Shown here in pieces: positions 25,983-34,180 of a DNA stretch of 64,000 nucleotides. A program made the position numbers and the translations under genes. A model generated the notes under the pieces. That model made no database searches, was not told where the DNA came from, and saw only the letters and a list, made by a program, of their open reading frames with translations. The stretch is taken from the NCBI RefSeq assembly GCF_029027585.1, contig NZ_CP093397.1, positions 2,469,405 through 2,533,404 on the forward strand. Reading direction: 5' to 3'. The DNA is from Sulfurimonas sp. GTDB taxonomy: Bacteria; Campylobacterota; Campylobacteria; Campylobacterales; Sulfurimonadaceae. Every line of letters begins with the position of its first letter. The stretch's first letter is position 1.

Positions 25983-26901
25983 CGTTTTGTAAAAATAAAA
26001 CTAAAATGATTAGCAAAAATATTGCTCCTGCTTTGTTGTAAAGCTTGTTTGCTAAAATAAATAACAGAGTTATAGATGCCCCTACCAGAATAAGCATATC
26101 AAATTTTGTTGTGATTAAATCAACAGTAAGTGGATTAATTAGAGAGGCTGCGCCTAAAACCATAGAAAAATTTGCAACATTTGAACCAATGATATTCCCG
26201 ATGCTCATCTCAGCATTACCTTTTTTTACAGCCACAATAGAAACAACTAACTCAGGCAACGAAGTTCCTAGTGAAATTAAAAAGATTCCAATTATCCACT
26301 CACTAATTCCAAAAACCCTTGCTATATCTGTACCACTTTGGATAACAAAACTTGCACCACCAATAGTTAGCATAAAACCAATGATTAACAATATAATAGT
26401 TTTGCCCCAAAGAAATTTTTCTTTTGCCAAACTATCATCTACTGAACCCTCTAGGTCATCTTTAGAGTCGCTAAATAGAAAAACAATATAAGAAACCATA
26501 AGAAGAAGATATAAAAAACCATCAAGTCTACCTATTACCCCATCTTGCACCATTATAAAAAATACAACTAATGGGATAACAACCCAAGCGCTATCTTGAG
26601 CAAAGAGATTTCTTTTAGGATGCATTTTTTTACTGACTAAAAATACAACTCCCAAAACAAGAGTTATATTAAAGATGACACTACCAACTACATTTGCAAC
26701 TGCCATATCACTTTTACCTTGTGAAGATGCCATCATAGATGCTGCCATTTCTGGTAGAGATGTACCAAATGCTATAAGAGTTGCACCTATAACAAACTGT
26801 GAAATATTAAAATGCAGAGCTATTCTTTCAGACTCTTTTATTATAAAATCAGCTCCATAAATCAGAGCCGACATCGCAGCAATAAAAATTACAAAATCCA
26901 T
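25972..26901 (-). CDS. Sodium/calcium exchanger family protein (YrbG-like)
   Basis: 309 aa CaCA-family antiporter with two homologous halves of about five helices each. The alpha repeats are clear: ATLIAFGTSLPEMAASMMAS in the first half and IFLISLGTSLPELVVSIVA in the second, each with the ion-binding Glu after GTSLP. The FNITLVLG and NVANFSMVLGAASL segments pair similarly. A short acidic cytosolic loop (SDSKDDLEGSVDDS) joins the halves. ybeY is six bases upstream. Confidence 0.9.
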   Translation of the reverse strand: MDFVIFIAAMSALIYGADFIIKESERIALHFNISQFVIGATLIAFGTSLPEMAASMMASSQGKSDMAVANVVGSVIFNITLVLGVVFLVSKKMHPKRNLFAQDSAWVVIPLVVFFIMVQDGVIGRLDGFLYLLLMVSYIVFLFSDSKDDLEGSVDDSLAKEKFLWGKTIILLIIGFMLTIGGASFVIQSGTDIARVFGISEWIIGIFLISLGTSLPELVVSIVAVKKGNAEMSIGNIIGSNVANFSMVLGAASLINPLTVDLITTKFDMLILVGASITLLFILANKLYNKAGAIFLLIILVLFLQNAIV

Positions 26902-26907
26902 ATTTTT

Positions 26908-27327
26908 TTACCCTTGTATTCTTGTTATTAAACTTTTTGGTAAATTAAATTCATTAATTAACCTTTCTTCTTCTTCTTTCATTTCACCATTATCAACTTC
27001 ATGGTCGTATGCTAAGAGATGAAGTATGCCATGAATAAAAAGTAAATTTAATTCATCGTTATTTGTATGACCTAGTTTATTTGCTAAAGTTTCTATATGA
27101 AAAGAAGAGATGACAATGCTACCAAGCGGACTCATTGGCATCTCTTCATAAGGAAAACTAAGCACATCAGTTGATTTTTCTATATTGCGATGAAGTTTAT
27201 TAATATTTTTCATTTCCTCTTCATCTACAATAAGTAGCTCGATGTCTTTATCTGTGAGTTTTGTGGCGATAGTATTTAAAAGTGATTCATCTATTTTAAG
27301 TGAAGTTCTGTTATCTATGTCAATCAT
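26908..27327 (-). CDS. ybeY: Endoribonuclease YbeY, 16S rRNA maturation
   Basis: 139 aa, the usual short form. The zinc motif H-G-x-L-H-L-x-x-Y-D-H is intact as HGILHLLAYDHEVDN, and the preceding TDVLSFPYEE and GSIVIS segments match the family. It acts in 16S 3' end processing and 70S quality control. It is followed closely by the exchanger gene on the same strand. Confidence 0.93.
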   Translation of the reverse strand: MIDIDNRTSLKIDESLLNTIATKLTDKDIELLIVDEEEMKNINKLHRNIEKSTDVLSFPYEEMPMSPLGSIVISSFHIETLANKLGHTNNDELNLLFIHGILHLLAYDHEVDNGEMKEEEERLINEFNLPKSLITRIQG

Positions 27328-27345
27328 AGATGAGATTATAGCGAA

Positions 27346-27525
27346 TTAACCAATTATATTGATGTTGCTTCCAATACCTGTTTTTTGAGCATTCACTTGT
27401 TTTGATTGTTCACTTGAGCTTTCAATGATTTTTTCAATTTGTTTTTCTTGAACATCAATAGCTTTTTCTAAAGGATTAGTCCCAGATTCTACTGGTGTTT
27501 GTTGAGTGGAAGATGATACATCCAT
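27346..27525 (-). CDS. Small motility-type protein, YjfB-like, 59 aa
   Basis: An ATG at 27525 with a strong AAGGAG seven bases upstream opens a 59-codon frame beginning MDVSSSTQQTPVESG and containing LEKAIDVQEKQIEKIIESS. Start, central helix and the C-terminal GIGSNINIIG resemble the small YjfB/putative-motility family. No signal peptide, no Cys. It is a free-standing small gene upstream of ybeY. Confidence 0.6.
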   Translation of the reverse strand: MDVSSSTQQTPVESGTNPLEKAIDVQEKQIEKIIESSSEQSKQVNAQKTGIGSNINIIG

Positions 27526-27609
27526 AATTATCTCCTTATTTTCTATATTAGATTATTATATTACTAGTTTGTTTTAATAAAGATTAAAAATATATGTTAA
27601 AATTCTCTT

Positions 27610-28284
27610 ATGAATAAAGATAATAAAAAAGCATTATGTGTTATGAGTGGTGGGATGGACTCAACTTTAAGTGCATACATGATGAAAAAAGAGGGTTATG
27701 AAGTAATTGCTTTGCATTTTAACTATGCTCAAAGAACACAAAAAAAAGAATTAGAATGTTTTCATAAGATATGTAAAGAGTTAAATATAAAAGAAAAATA
27801 TATACTTGATTTAGACTTTTTTTCTAAAATAGGTGCTTCTGCTTTGACTGATAAAAAAATCGATGTTCCCGTTGATGGTATAGAAAAGGGTGTCCCAGTA
27901 ACTTATGTACCCTTTAGAAACGGCATATTTTTAAGCATGGCAGCTGCAATAGCTGAGAAAGAGGGCGCTAGCGTTATTAGCATAGGTGTTGTAGAAGAGG
28001 ATAGTAGTGGCTATCCTGATTGTAGAGAGTCCTACATAAAAAGTATGCAGGAGTCTATAAATCTAGGTACAAAAGATGAAACAAATATAGAAATAAAAAT
28101 GCCCTTAGTGCATCTAAAAAAATCACAAATCGTGCAACACTCACTAAAATTAAATGTTCCCCTTAATTTTACTTGGAGTTGTTATAAAAATGAAGATAAG
28201 GCTTGTGGAGTTTGTGATAGCTGTAGGCTTAGGCTAAATGGCTTTAAATTAGCTGGAGTTAAAGACCCTATTGATTACAAATAA
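27610..28284 (+). CDS. queC: 7-cyano-7-deazaguanine synthase
   Basis: ATP- and ammonia-dependent formation of preQ0 for queuosine. 224 aa. PP-loop [12 protein letters not shown] at residue 14; the zinc site near the C-terminus has four Cys in [34 protein letters not shown] and the acidic [15 protein letters not shown] are typical QueC. It overlaps the following metallopeptidase-like gene by 14 bases. Confidence 0.94.
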   Translation: MNKDNKKALCVMSGGMDSTLSAYMMKKEGYEVIALHFNYAQRTQKKELECFHKICKELNIKEKYILDLDFFSKIGASALTDKKIDVPVDGIEKGVPVTYVPFRNGIFLSMAAAIAEKEGASVISIGVVEEDSSGYPDCRESYIKSMQESINLGTKDETNIEIKMPLVHLKKSQIVQHSLKLNVPLNFTWSCYKNEDKACGVCDSCRLRLNGFKLAGVKDPIDYK

Positions 28285-28939
28285 TATACAATTTAAAGAT
28301 TTAGATATCATTTATGTACATAATAAAAGATTAAAGCATAGCTATATCAACATAGATGGGGATGCTAGAGTAATTGTAAAAACATCATCGGCATCTATAC
28401 TTTATGTGCAAGATTTACTATTAAAAAAAGAAAGATGGATAAGAAAACAACTTCAAAGCATAAAAGAAACTAAAATTATAAAAATAAACCTTGAAGATGA
28501 AGTTTTACTTTTTGGAGAGATTTATAGCGTAGATGCCATAGAGGCACAAGAACTTCGCAAACTACTTCATCGCTTAAGAAAGCCTAATCTAAATACCATC
28601 ACTAGATGCTACGACAAATTTTATAAACTATATTCACAAATATACCTCAAACAAAGAGTTGAGTATTTTGCAAATATTATGAATTTAAAATATTCAGAGA
28701 TTAAATATAAAAAAATGCGAAGCAGATGGGGTAGTTGTAGCTCACTTAAAGTTATTACTTTAAATACACATCTTTTAAAACTAACAAAACAACAGATAGA
28801 TTATGTTGTTGCGCATGAACTAGCACATTTAAAGTTTATGAATCATTCAAAGAAATTCCACGATTTGGTTTCACAATATATATTAGATGCAAAAAATATA
28901 AGACATCAAATAAAACATAGACAAAATTTTACTTTTTAG
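28271..28939 (+). CDS. YgjP-like (DUF45) zinc metallopeptidase
   Basis: 222 aa. The C-terminal half has the gluzincin motif HELAH ([18 protein letters not shown]) with a downstream His, preceded by [11 protein letters not shown], the signature of the YgjP/DUF45 family. The N-terminal 80 residues ([16 protein letters not shown]) form the family's beta region. The start is TTG within the end of queC. Substrate unknown; the family is thought to act on proteins. Confidence 0.85.
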   Translation: MITNNIQFKDLDIIYVHNKRLKHSYINIDGDARVIVKTSSASILYVQDLLLKKERWIRKQLQSIKETKIIKINLEDEVLLFGEIYSVDAIEAQELRKLLHRLRKPNLNTITRCYDKFYKLYSQIYLKQRVEYFANIMNLKYSEIKYKKMRSRWGSCSSLKVITLNTHLLKLTKQQIDYVVAHELAHLKFMNHSKKFHDLVSQYILDAKNIRHQIKHRQNFTF

Positions 28940-30155
28940 GTTTAAAATACTCTAGATGATACTTGCTAGAAGGTGACCACATCATCCAGCCACTTGTATT
29001 GATATCATTGCTTGCTCTTATTTGTTCATTTACTTCAAACTTTCTATAATATTTTCTCGTATGTGCATAGTCTTTAAAATACTGCAACCAAGGTCTAATT
29101 CTTTGTGTATCGATTCTACCTCTAATATTTTTAATGCTTCTATATATAACGATATAAGGATGCTCTGATGGGCTATCAAGCCCAAAGGAGCCACTAGCAA
29201 AACCAGAAGGGTAAAGCATTGGAGATATATAATCGCTGTATTTACAAAGAGATTCTATTTTTTGTCCTATACCGCTATCACCTTTTTCCCAACAAACATT
29301 TCCATAAGTATCTACCGATATAAAAACACCATATTTTCTAAGTTTATTTCGTGCTAATTTTAAAAAGTCTTCTATTGCTTTTATACGGTTTTTTTGAGTA
29401 TTTTCTTTAGAAAGTTTAAGTCCAGTTTTTGCTGGAAATCTAATATAGTCAAAGTTTATCTCATCGAAACCAACTTTAGCGGCATCCTCAGCAATAGCTA
29501 CAGTATATCTGTGACTTCTTTTATCAAAAGGATCAACCCACGCCATGTTGTCATGGTTTCTCCAAATACTACCATCCATCTTTTTGATTGCATAATCCTC
29601 ATTGTTAGAAGCCTGAAGCTCATCTTTAAAAACAACAACTCTAGCAATAGTATAGATGCCCTTTGACTTCATAAGCTTCATAAAGTTTTTAATATTTCCG
29701 ATAGTTCTTTTTTTGTATGCTCCATAGCTATTTGCTTGTTTAAACGAAGTTCTATATGAGGTAGAGCCATATTCATTTTTAACATCAACTATTATGGTGT
29801 TTATCTCTGTTGCATCTATGATTTTTAAAATTCTTGCTGTTGTCTTAGAGTGAATATTTGCACCCCAAAAAGTTAGATAAAGTGCTTTTACATTAATGGA
29901 CTCTATACTAATTGTAGTGCTGTTTAAATCTTTAGTAAAACCATAAGGCTTATAGCCATAAGCCTTTATATGAAAGTATTTTTCTTTAGAATCAATATTA
30001 AATGACCCATTTTCATCAGATTTTACAGTTATTTTAGAATCACTAATCATAGCTTTATGTATAGGCTTATTAGTTTTATCGTCTATTATTGTTCCAGTAA
30101 ATGAAGCAAAAAGAAGGGCGTGAGCTGCTATTAAAGCGGATAGTAATTTTATCAA
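28929..30155 (-). CDS. Secreted putative glycoside hydrolase (DUF4015) with regulatory-like beta domain
   Basis: 408 aa. A signal peptide (IKLLSALIAAHALLFAS) leads to a carboxypeptidase-regulatory-like beta sandwich (FTGTIIDDKTNKPIHKAMIS, then VKSDENGSFNID). From about residue 95 a TIM-barrel of the DUF4015 type follows: LYLTFWGANI, TIIVDVKNEYG, IARVVVFKDELQA, WVDPFDKRSHRY, FDEINFDYIRFP, ISVDTYGNVCW, ISPMLYPSGF. The DEINFDYIRFP acidic pair is a likely catalytic site. It probably acts on cell-wall or extracellular glycan. The start is TTG; the tail overlaps the convergent YgjP-like gene. Confidence 0.82.
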   Translation of the reverse strand: MIKLLSALIAAHALLFASFTGTIIDDKTNKPIHKAMISDSKITVKSDENGSFNIDSKEKYFHIKAYGYKPYGFTKDLNSTTISIESINVKALYLTFWGANIHSKTTARILKIIDATEINTIIVDVKNEYGSTSYRTSFKQANSYGAYKKRTIGNIKNFMKLMKSKGIYTIARVVVFKDELQASNNEDYAIKKMDGSIWRNHDNMAWVDPFDKRSHRYTVAIAEDAAKVGFDEINFDYIRFPAKTGLKLSKENTQKNRIKAIEDFLKLARNKLRKYGVFISVDTYGNVCWEKGDSGIGQKIESLCKYSDYISPMLYPSGFASGSFGLDSPSEHPYIVIYRSIKNIRGRIDTQRIRPWLQYFKDYAHTRKYYRKFEVNEQIRASNDINTSGWMMWSPSSKYHLEYFKPKK

Positions 30156-30267
30156 ATATATTCTCTAGTTTTAAGTTGTTTCTTATAAGCATTTATCATG
30201 CCATGGAATTATACTTTATCTCTCATTTAAGTAGAAACACTACTAAGAAAATTCCTACGATTCATTT

Positions 30268-30615
30268 TTAGTATTCATCTTCTTCTTCACTATCATATAT
30301 AACAAACTTTAAAGCTTCACAAGTTGCTTGAGTTGTTTCAATTTTTAAATCATCAAAACTAAGTTCATTCTTTTGAACATAATATTCTAGCTCTTTAGTT
30401 GTATCTAGATTAAAACATTTTAAAACTGCACTATTTTCTTTATTCATATCTTCATATTTTTCTAAAAAAATCTCAATAGTATCTGTTTGAAGCAGGGCGT
30501 TCATATTTGCAGTAAAGGGAATCATTCTTTCATTCACTTCTACCACTACATCTTCATCTTCAACTTCACTAAGAAGTTCTTGCATCTCTTTATTTATATC
30601 ATTAATTGTTGTCAA
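30268..30615 (-). CDS. Hypothetical acidic protein, 115 aa
   Basis: Acidic, probably alpha-helical, ending in YDSEEEDEY. No membrane segment, signal peptide or known motif. The start is TTG with AAGGA seven bases upstream. It lies 13 bases after rraA on the same strand, so the two are likely co-transcribed. No function can be assigned. Confidence 0.65.
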   Translation of the reverse strand: MTTINDINKEMQELLSEVEDEDVVVEVNERMIPFTANMNALLQTDTIEIFLEKYEDMNKENSAVLKCFNLDTTKELEYYVQKNELSFDDLKIETTQATCEALKFVIYDSEEEDEY

Positions 30616-30628
30616 TATTTTTCCTTTT

Positions 30629-31108
30629 TTATATAATTTTTTCTGCTGTAACTATAACACCATCGGTATCAGCGTAAAGATAATCTCCATCTTTAAAACC
30701 AACTCCACCAAAAGAAAGATGGACATTTCTCTCTCCACTCGTTAATGGTATGTACTTTCTAGAACAAGTCCCAAGAGCATACAGAGCAACAGGAATATCT
30801 TTTATTTGAGCCGTATCTCTTATATAACCATTTATAATGATTCCAGCATAGTTATTTTTAAAAGCAAATTTCATCAGATTTTCACCAACTACTGCGAAAT
30901 ACTCTTCTCTTACATCAACAACTACAACTTTGCCACTTCCATCTTCATCACGAAGTAGTTTGATTAAGTCTGAATTATTTTTATCTAGTTTTATTGTTAC
31001 AACTTCGCCTTTGCATTTCTTTGCTCCACCGTAATTTTTATACTGTGGGTCTAGTACAAAAACACTCTCGATATGCTCATCGCAAATATCTGCTGTAAAA
31101 AAGTCCAT
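30629..31108 (-). CDS. rraA: RraA-family protein
   Basis: 159 aa. Starts TADICDEHIESV like RraA, with the family's GSGKVVVVDVREEYFAVVGENL, GIIINGYIRDTAQIKDIPVALYA and GVGFKDGDYLYADTDGVIV. RraA inhibits RNase E in E. coli. Campylobacterota lack RNase E, so the biochemical role may instead be that of relatives that cleave 4-hydroxy-4-methyl-2-oxoglutarate or decarboxylate oxaloacetate; the G-x-x-R-D segment needed for that is present as GYIRD. It is divergent from the glutamate mutase cassette across 121 bases. Confidence 0.85.
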   Translation of the reverse strand: MDFFTADICDEHIESVFVLDPQYKNYGGAKKCKGEVVTIKLDKNNSDLIKLLRDEDGSGKVVVVDVREEYFAVVGENLMKFAFKNNYAGIIINGYIRDTAQIKDIPVALYALGTCSRKYIPLTSGERNVHLSFGGVGFKDGDYLYADTDGVIVTAEKII

Positions 31109-31229
31109 AAATATATCCTATTTGTTTAATTATGGATGTATTTTAGCACCTTATAACCTAGTTTTTACATAAATTTTGCTATCTTTACATTTATAAAAGA
31201 CAATAAAATATTAATAGGTATAAAAAAAT

Positions 31230-31640
31230 ATGAAAGTAGTTACAGGCGTAGTTGGAAATGATATTCATGTCGTTGCAAACAGACTCATAGAACTGTCATT
31301 AAATTCTAGAGGTTTTGAAGTTTTTAATCTTGGAGTAAACACATATTTAGAAGAATTTTTTGATGCAGTTGTTGAAACAGGAGCTGAAGTTCTTCTTATA
31401 TCTTCACTAAATGGAGAAGCAGAAGGCTGGGCAAGAGAAGTAAAACTATTAAAATCAAAATATAAAAATTTAGATAATTTAGTAATGATGATAGGTGGAA
31501 ATTTGGTTGTTGGGAGTGCTAGTGCAGAGACAATAGTTCCAAAATACAAAAAGTATGGTTTTGATTTAGTTTTCCATCAAGTAGATTTAAACACGGGACT
31601 AGACACCTTAGAAGAGTTTTTAAAAGAGAGAAATAAATAA
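31230..31640 (+). CDS. glmS: Glutamate mutase (methylaspartate mutase) sigma subunit
   Basis: Cobalamin-binding subunit of the B12-dependent carbon-skeleton mutase that interconverts L-glutamate and (2S,3S)-3-methylaspartate. 136 aa, family length. The base-off/His-on motif is DIHVVA, where the usual final Gly of DxHxxG is Ala; the axial His and its Asp partner are intact. SSLNGEAEG and MIGGNLVVG are the other cobalamin-contact loops. It is first in a four-gene operon; the stop overlaps glmE. Confidence 0.9.
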   Translation: MKVVTGVVGNDIHVVANRLIELSLNSRGFEVFNLGVNTYLEEFFDAVVETGAEVLLISSLNGEAEGWAREVKLLKSKYKNLDNLVMMIGGNLVVGSASAETIVPKYKKYGFDLVFHQVDLNTGLDTLEEFLKERNK

Positions 31641-33004
31641 TGAGTTTGCTCCAAGAAGAAAGAGAAATAATACTAAATAATGAATTTGTTGATAATTTTG
31701 ATTTTGCGGAAGTTGAAGACTTTGTGCGAAATGCAAGTAAAGATTTATTTATTTCACATACTTTTAAAACAAAAAAGAAGATGCTAGTCCAACCTCGTGG
31801 CGGTTTTCCGACTTATAAAAAACAATATGCTTTAAATGAGTTTTTTGTAGAAGCAAATGTGGATGTATTGCCTTTAACTATTGACTCAAACACTAGGTTA
31901 AACGACTATGCTACCGCTAAGAAGATGCTTCGTCTTAGCGAAGAAAATGATATAGACATGCTAAATGGTTACCCTTTAGTAAATCATGGATACAGAACTA
32001 CAAGAAAGATGATTACACACTTTAACAAGCCTGTAAGCCTAAGACACGGAACACCAGATGCCAGACTTTTAATAGAAACTGCCATAGCATCTGGTATTTT
32101 TGAGATAGAAGGCGGACCGATTACTTATTTGCTCCCATATTCAAAAAACTTTCCTCTTGATAAGGCTTTTTTATACTGGAAATATGTTGAGAGAGTTTGC
32201 GCAAACTACTCAAAATTAAACGAGCCTATAAATAGAGAGTCTTTTGGTCCTTTAACTGCAACTCTTGTTCCTCCTGCTATAACTATTGTTATTCAACTTT
32301 TAGAAATGATGCTTTCTCTTGAAGAGGGTGTTAAGTCCTTTTCAGTTTCATTTTCACAAACAGGCTCTATGAATCAAGATATAGTGATGGGTGCGGTTAT
32401 AAAAAAACTATCTCGTCATTATGCAAAACAAATAAACTGTGAAGATGCAACAATAAACTTAGTTTATCATCAGTGGATGGGAGCTTTTCCAACTAACAAA
32501 GATTACGCTGAACAGTTAATAAGCATGTCAACTATCATAGCATCTATGGTAGGAGCAGATAAAATCATTACAAAAACAAGAGAAGAAGCATCGGGGATAC
32601 CAACAAAAGAGGCAAATGCAAAAACAGTTGCAAATACTCAATACACGCTTGGTATATTAAATGGTCTTCCAAATATAGTAGATAAAGAAGAAGAAGAGAT
32701 ACTAACCCTTGAGGTTCACGCTATCATGGAGGCTGTCCTTAACGACTCTGCCGATACTCTTTGGAGAAAGGTATTTAACTCTATCAAAAATGGAATTATC
32801 GATGTACCTTTTTCCCCTCACATTATCAATCACAACGAAATGATTACAATCAGAGATGCTAAAAAAAATATAAGAATTATAAAAAGAGGAAATGTACCTA
32901 TTCCTGATAGATGCTTTGAGTATGAAAAAGCACAATGTGACTTAACAAAAGACACAACAAGTATAGTAAATGACATTATTCACGATATAGGAATTATGCA
33001 ATGA
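31640..33004 (+). CDS. glmE: Glutamate mutase epsilon (catalytic) subunit
   Basis: 454 aa TIM-barrel subunit, about 30 residues shorter than the clostridial enzyme. The residues that hold glutamate in Clostridium cochlearium are in recognisable places: Arg in VQPRGGFPT, Arg in TIDSNTRLNDY, Arg in LRHGTPDARLL, and Glu and Tyr in EIEGGPITYLLPY. Further landmarks are NRESFGPLTATLVPP, VYHQWMGAFPTNKDYA and ASGIPTKEANAKT. The substrate is therefore most likely glutamate itself. It overlaps glmS by one base and glmL by four. Confidence 0.92.
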   Translation: MSLLQEEREIILNNEFVDNFDFAEVEDFVRNASKDLFISHTFKTKKKMLVQPRGGFPTYKKQYALNEFFVEANVDVLPLTIDSNTRLNDYATAKKMLRLSEENDIDMLNGYPLVNHGYRTTRKMITHFNKPVSLRHGTPDARLLIETAIASGIFEIEGGPITYLLPYSKNFPLDKAFLYWKYVERVCANYSKLNEPINRESFGPLTATLVPPAITIVIQLLEMMLSLEEGVKSFSVSFSQTGSMNQDIVMGAVIKKLSRHYAKQINCEDATINLVYHQWMGAFPTNKDYAEQLISMSTIIASMVGADKIITKTREEASGIPTKEANAKTVANTQYTLGILNGLPNIVDKEEEEILTLEVHAIMEAVLNDSADTLWRKVFNSIKNGIIDVPFSPHIINHNEMITIRDAKKNIRIIKRGNVPIPDRCFEYEKAQCDLTKDTTSIVNDIIHDIGIMQ

Positions 33005-34179
33005 GTAAACTTTTAATAGATATCGGAAGCACTTACTTTAAAGTATGTACAAACTCAAGCATAGAACAACATTTTAGAGATTTCAACAAGGATATACTTG
33101 ATGATTTAATATATAAATGCGGGGAAATCATTCATAACTTCGACAAAGATGATGTATATATATGTTCATCCGCAAACGGTGGTTTGAGTACTCTTATCAT
33201 TGGGGTTACAAATCTTTTTTCCCTAAAGTATGCTAAAAATATAGCTTTTAACTCTGGTATAAATATCATTGAAACTGTTTTATATCAAAATATCAAAGAA
33301 TATTCAGTTCCTAGTGATTTAATTGATGTAGTTATCATCGCTGGAGGGATTAACTCCTCAGATGCTAAGTTTGATGAGAATCTATACGACTATTTAGATA
33401 AATTACACTACTCAAACATCGTATTTGTGGGAGATGAAGATGAAGCATCTAGACTAAATGATAAAATAAACAACCTAGTGATATTACCTAATATCATCGA
33501 CAACAAACTTCATATAGTAGAAGAAAATCTAAAAGAATACTTAACAAATCTTTATCAAGCTGACATAGTTGGAAAAGAAGATATAAAGCATCTCTACGAC
33601 ATTACTTCAAATCAAATATACTCAACACCGTTCATAGTCAATAAAACGCTTCCTTTGATAAATACAAAGTTTGCAGTTGTTGATCCATTTATCCTTATAG
33701 ATATAGGTGGTGCTACAACAGATATACATTATTCAAAAGATTTAGTTGATGAAAATATCGTTACTAACAACGAGTATGACAGACTCGTCTTTAAAAAACT
33801 AGGTGTCTATAAATCCAAAGAGTCTTTAATCTTTGCTGCACAAAACAATGAGTTCGTTTATGAACTTTTAACGCATCTAAAGGTTACTGAAAATATCTTT
33901 GAAGAACAAGGAGAGAAAGCCATAAGAGTTTTAATGCAGTTAGCTATATTTTTAGTTTTATGCAAGATGTCACACTATAAAAAAGCATATATAAACCTAA
34001 AACTACTCTCAATTAACTCTATCGTTTTAACAGGCGGAATAACAAAAGTGCTCTCTTCTTTAGAGATTGAAGATATTATCACATTTTTTTATAAAAAAAT
34101 ACTAAATTCAGAGCATAACCCAGCTACTATCTTAGATATCAACTATGATATTTGGACTCTTGGAATAAAAGGAAATTAA
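33001..34179 (+). CDS. glmL: Glutamate mutase reactivase/accessory protein GlmL (MutL)
   Basis: 392 aa ASKHA-fold ATPase. Phosphate motifs are DIGSTYFKV at the N-terminus and DIGGATTDIHY at about residue 238; a C-terminal adenosine motif is SIVLTGGITKVLSS. In clostridia MutL accompanies MutS/MutE and is thought to exchange damaged cobalamin. Between glmE (four-base overlap) and the ligase (one base gap). Confidence 0.88.
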   Translation: MSKLLIDIGSTYFKVCTNSSIEQHFRDFNKDILDDLIYKCGEIIHNFDKDDVYICSSANGGLSTLIIGVTNLFSLKYAKNIAFNSGINIIETVLYQNIKEYSVPSDLIDVVIIAGGINSSDAKFDENLYDYLDKLHYSNIVFVGDEDEASRLNDKINNLVILPNIIDNKLHIVEENLKEYLTNLYQADIVGKEDIKHLYDITSNQIYSTPFIVNKTLPLINTKFAVVDPFILIDIGGATTDIHYSKDLVDENIVTNNEYDRLVFKKLGVYKSKESLIFAAQNNEFVYELLTHLKVTENIFEEQGEKAIRVLMQLAIFLVLCKMSHYKKAYINLKLLSINSIVLTGGITKVLSSLEIEDIITFFYKKILNSEHNPATILDINYDIWTLGIKGN

Positions 34180-34180
34180 T

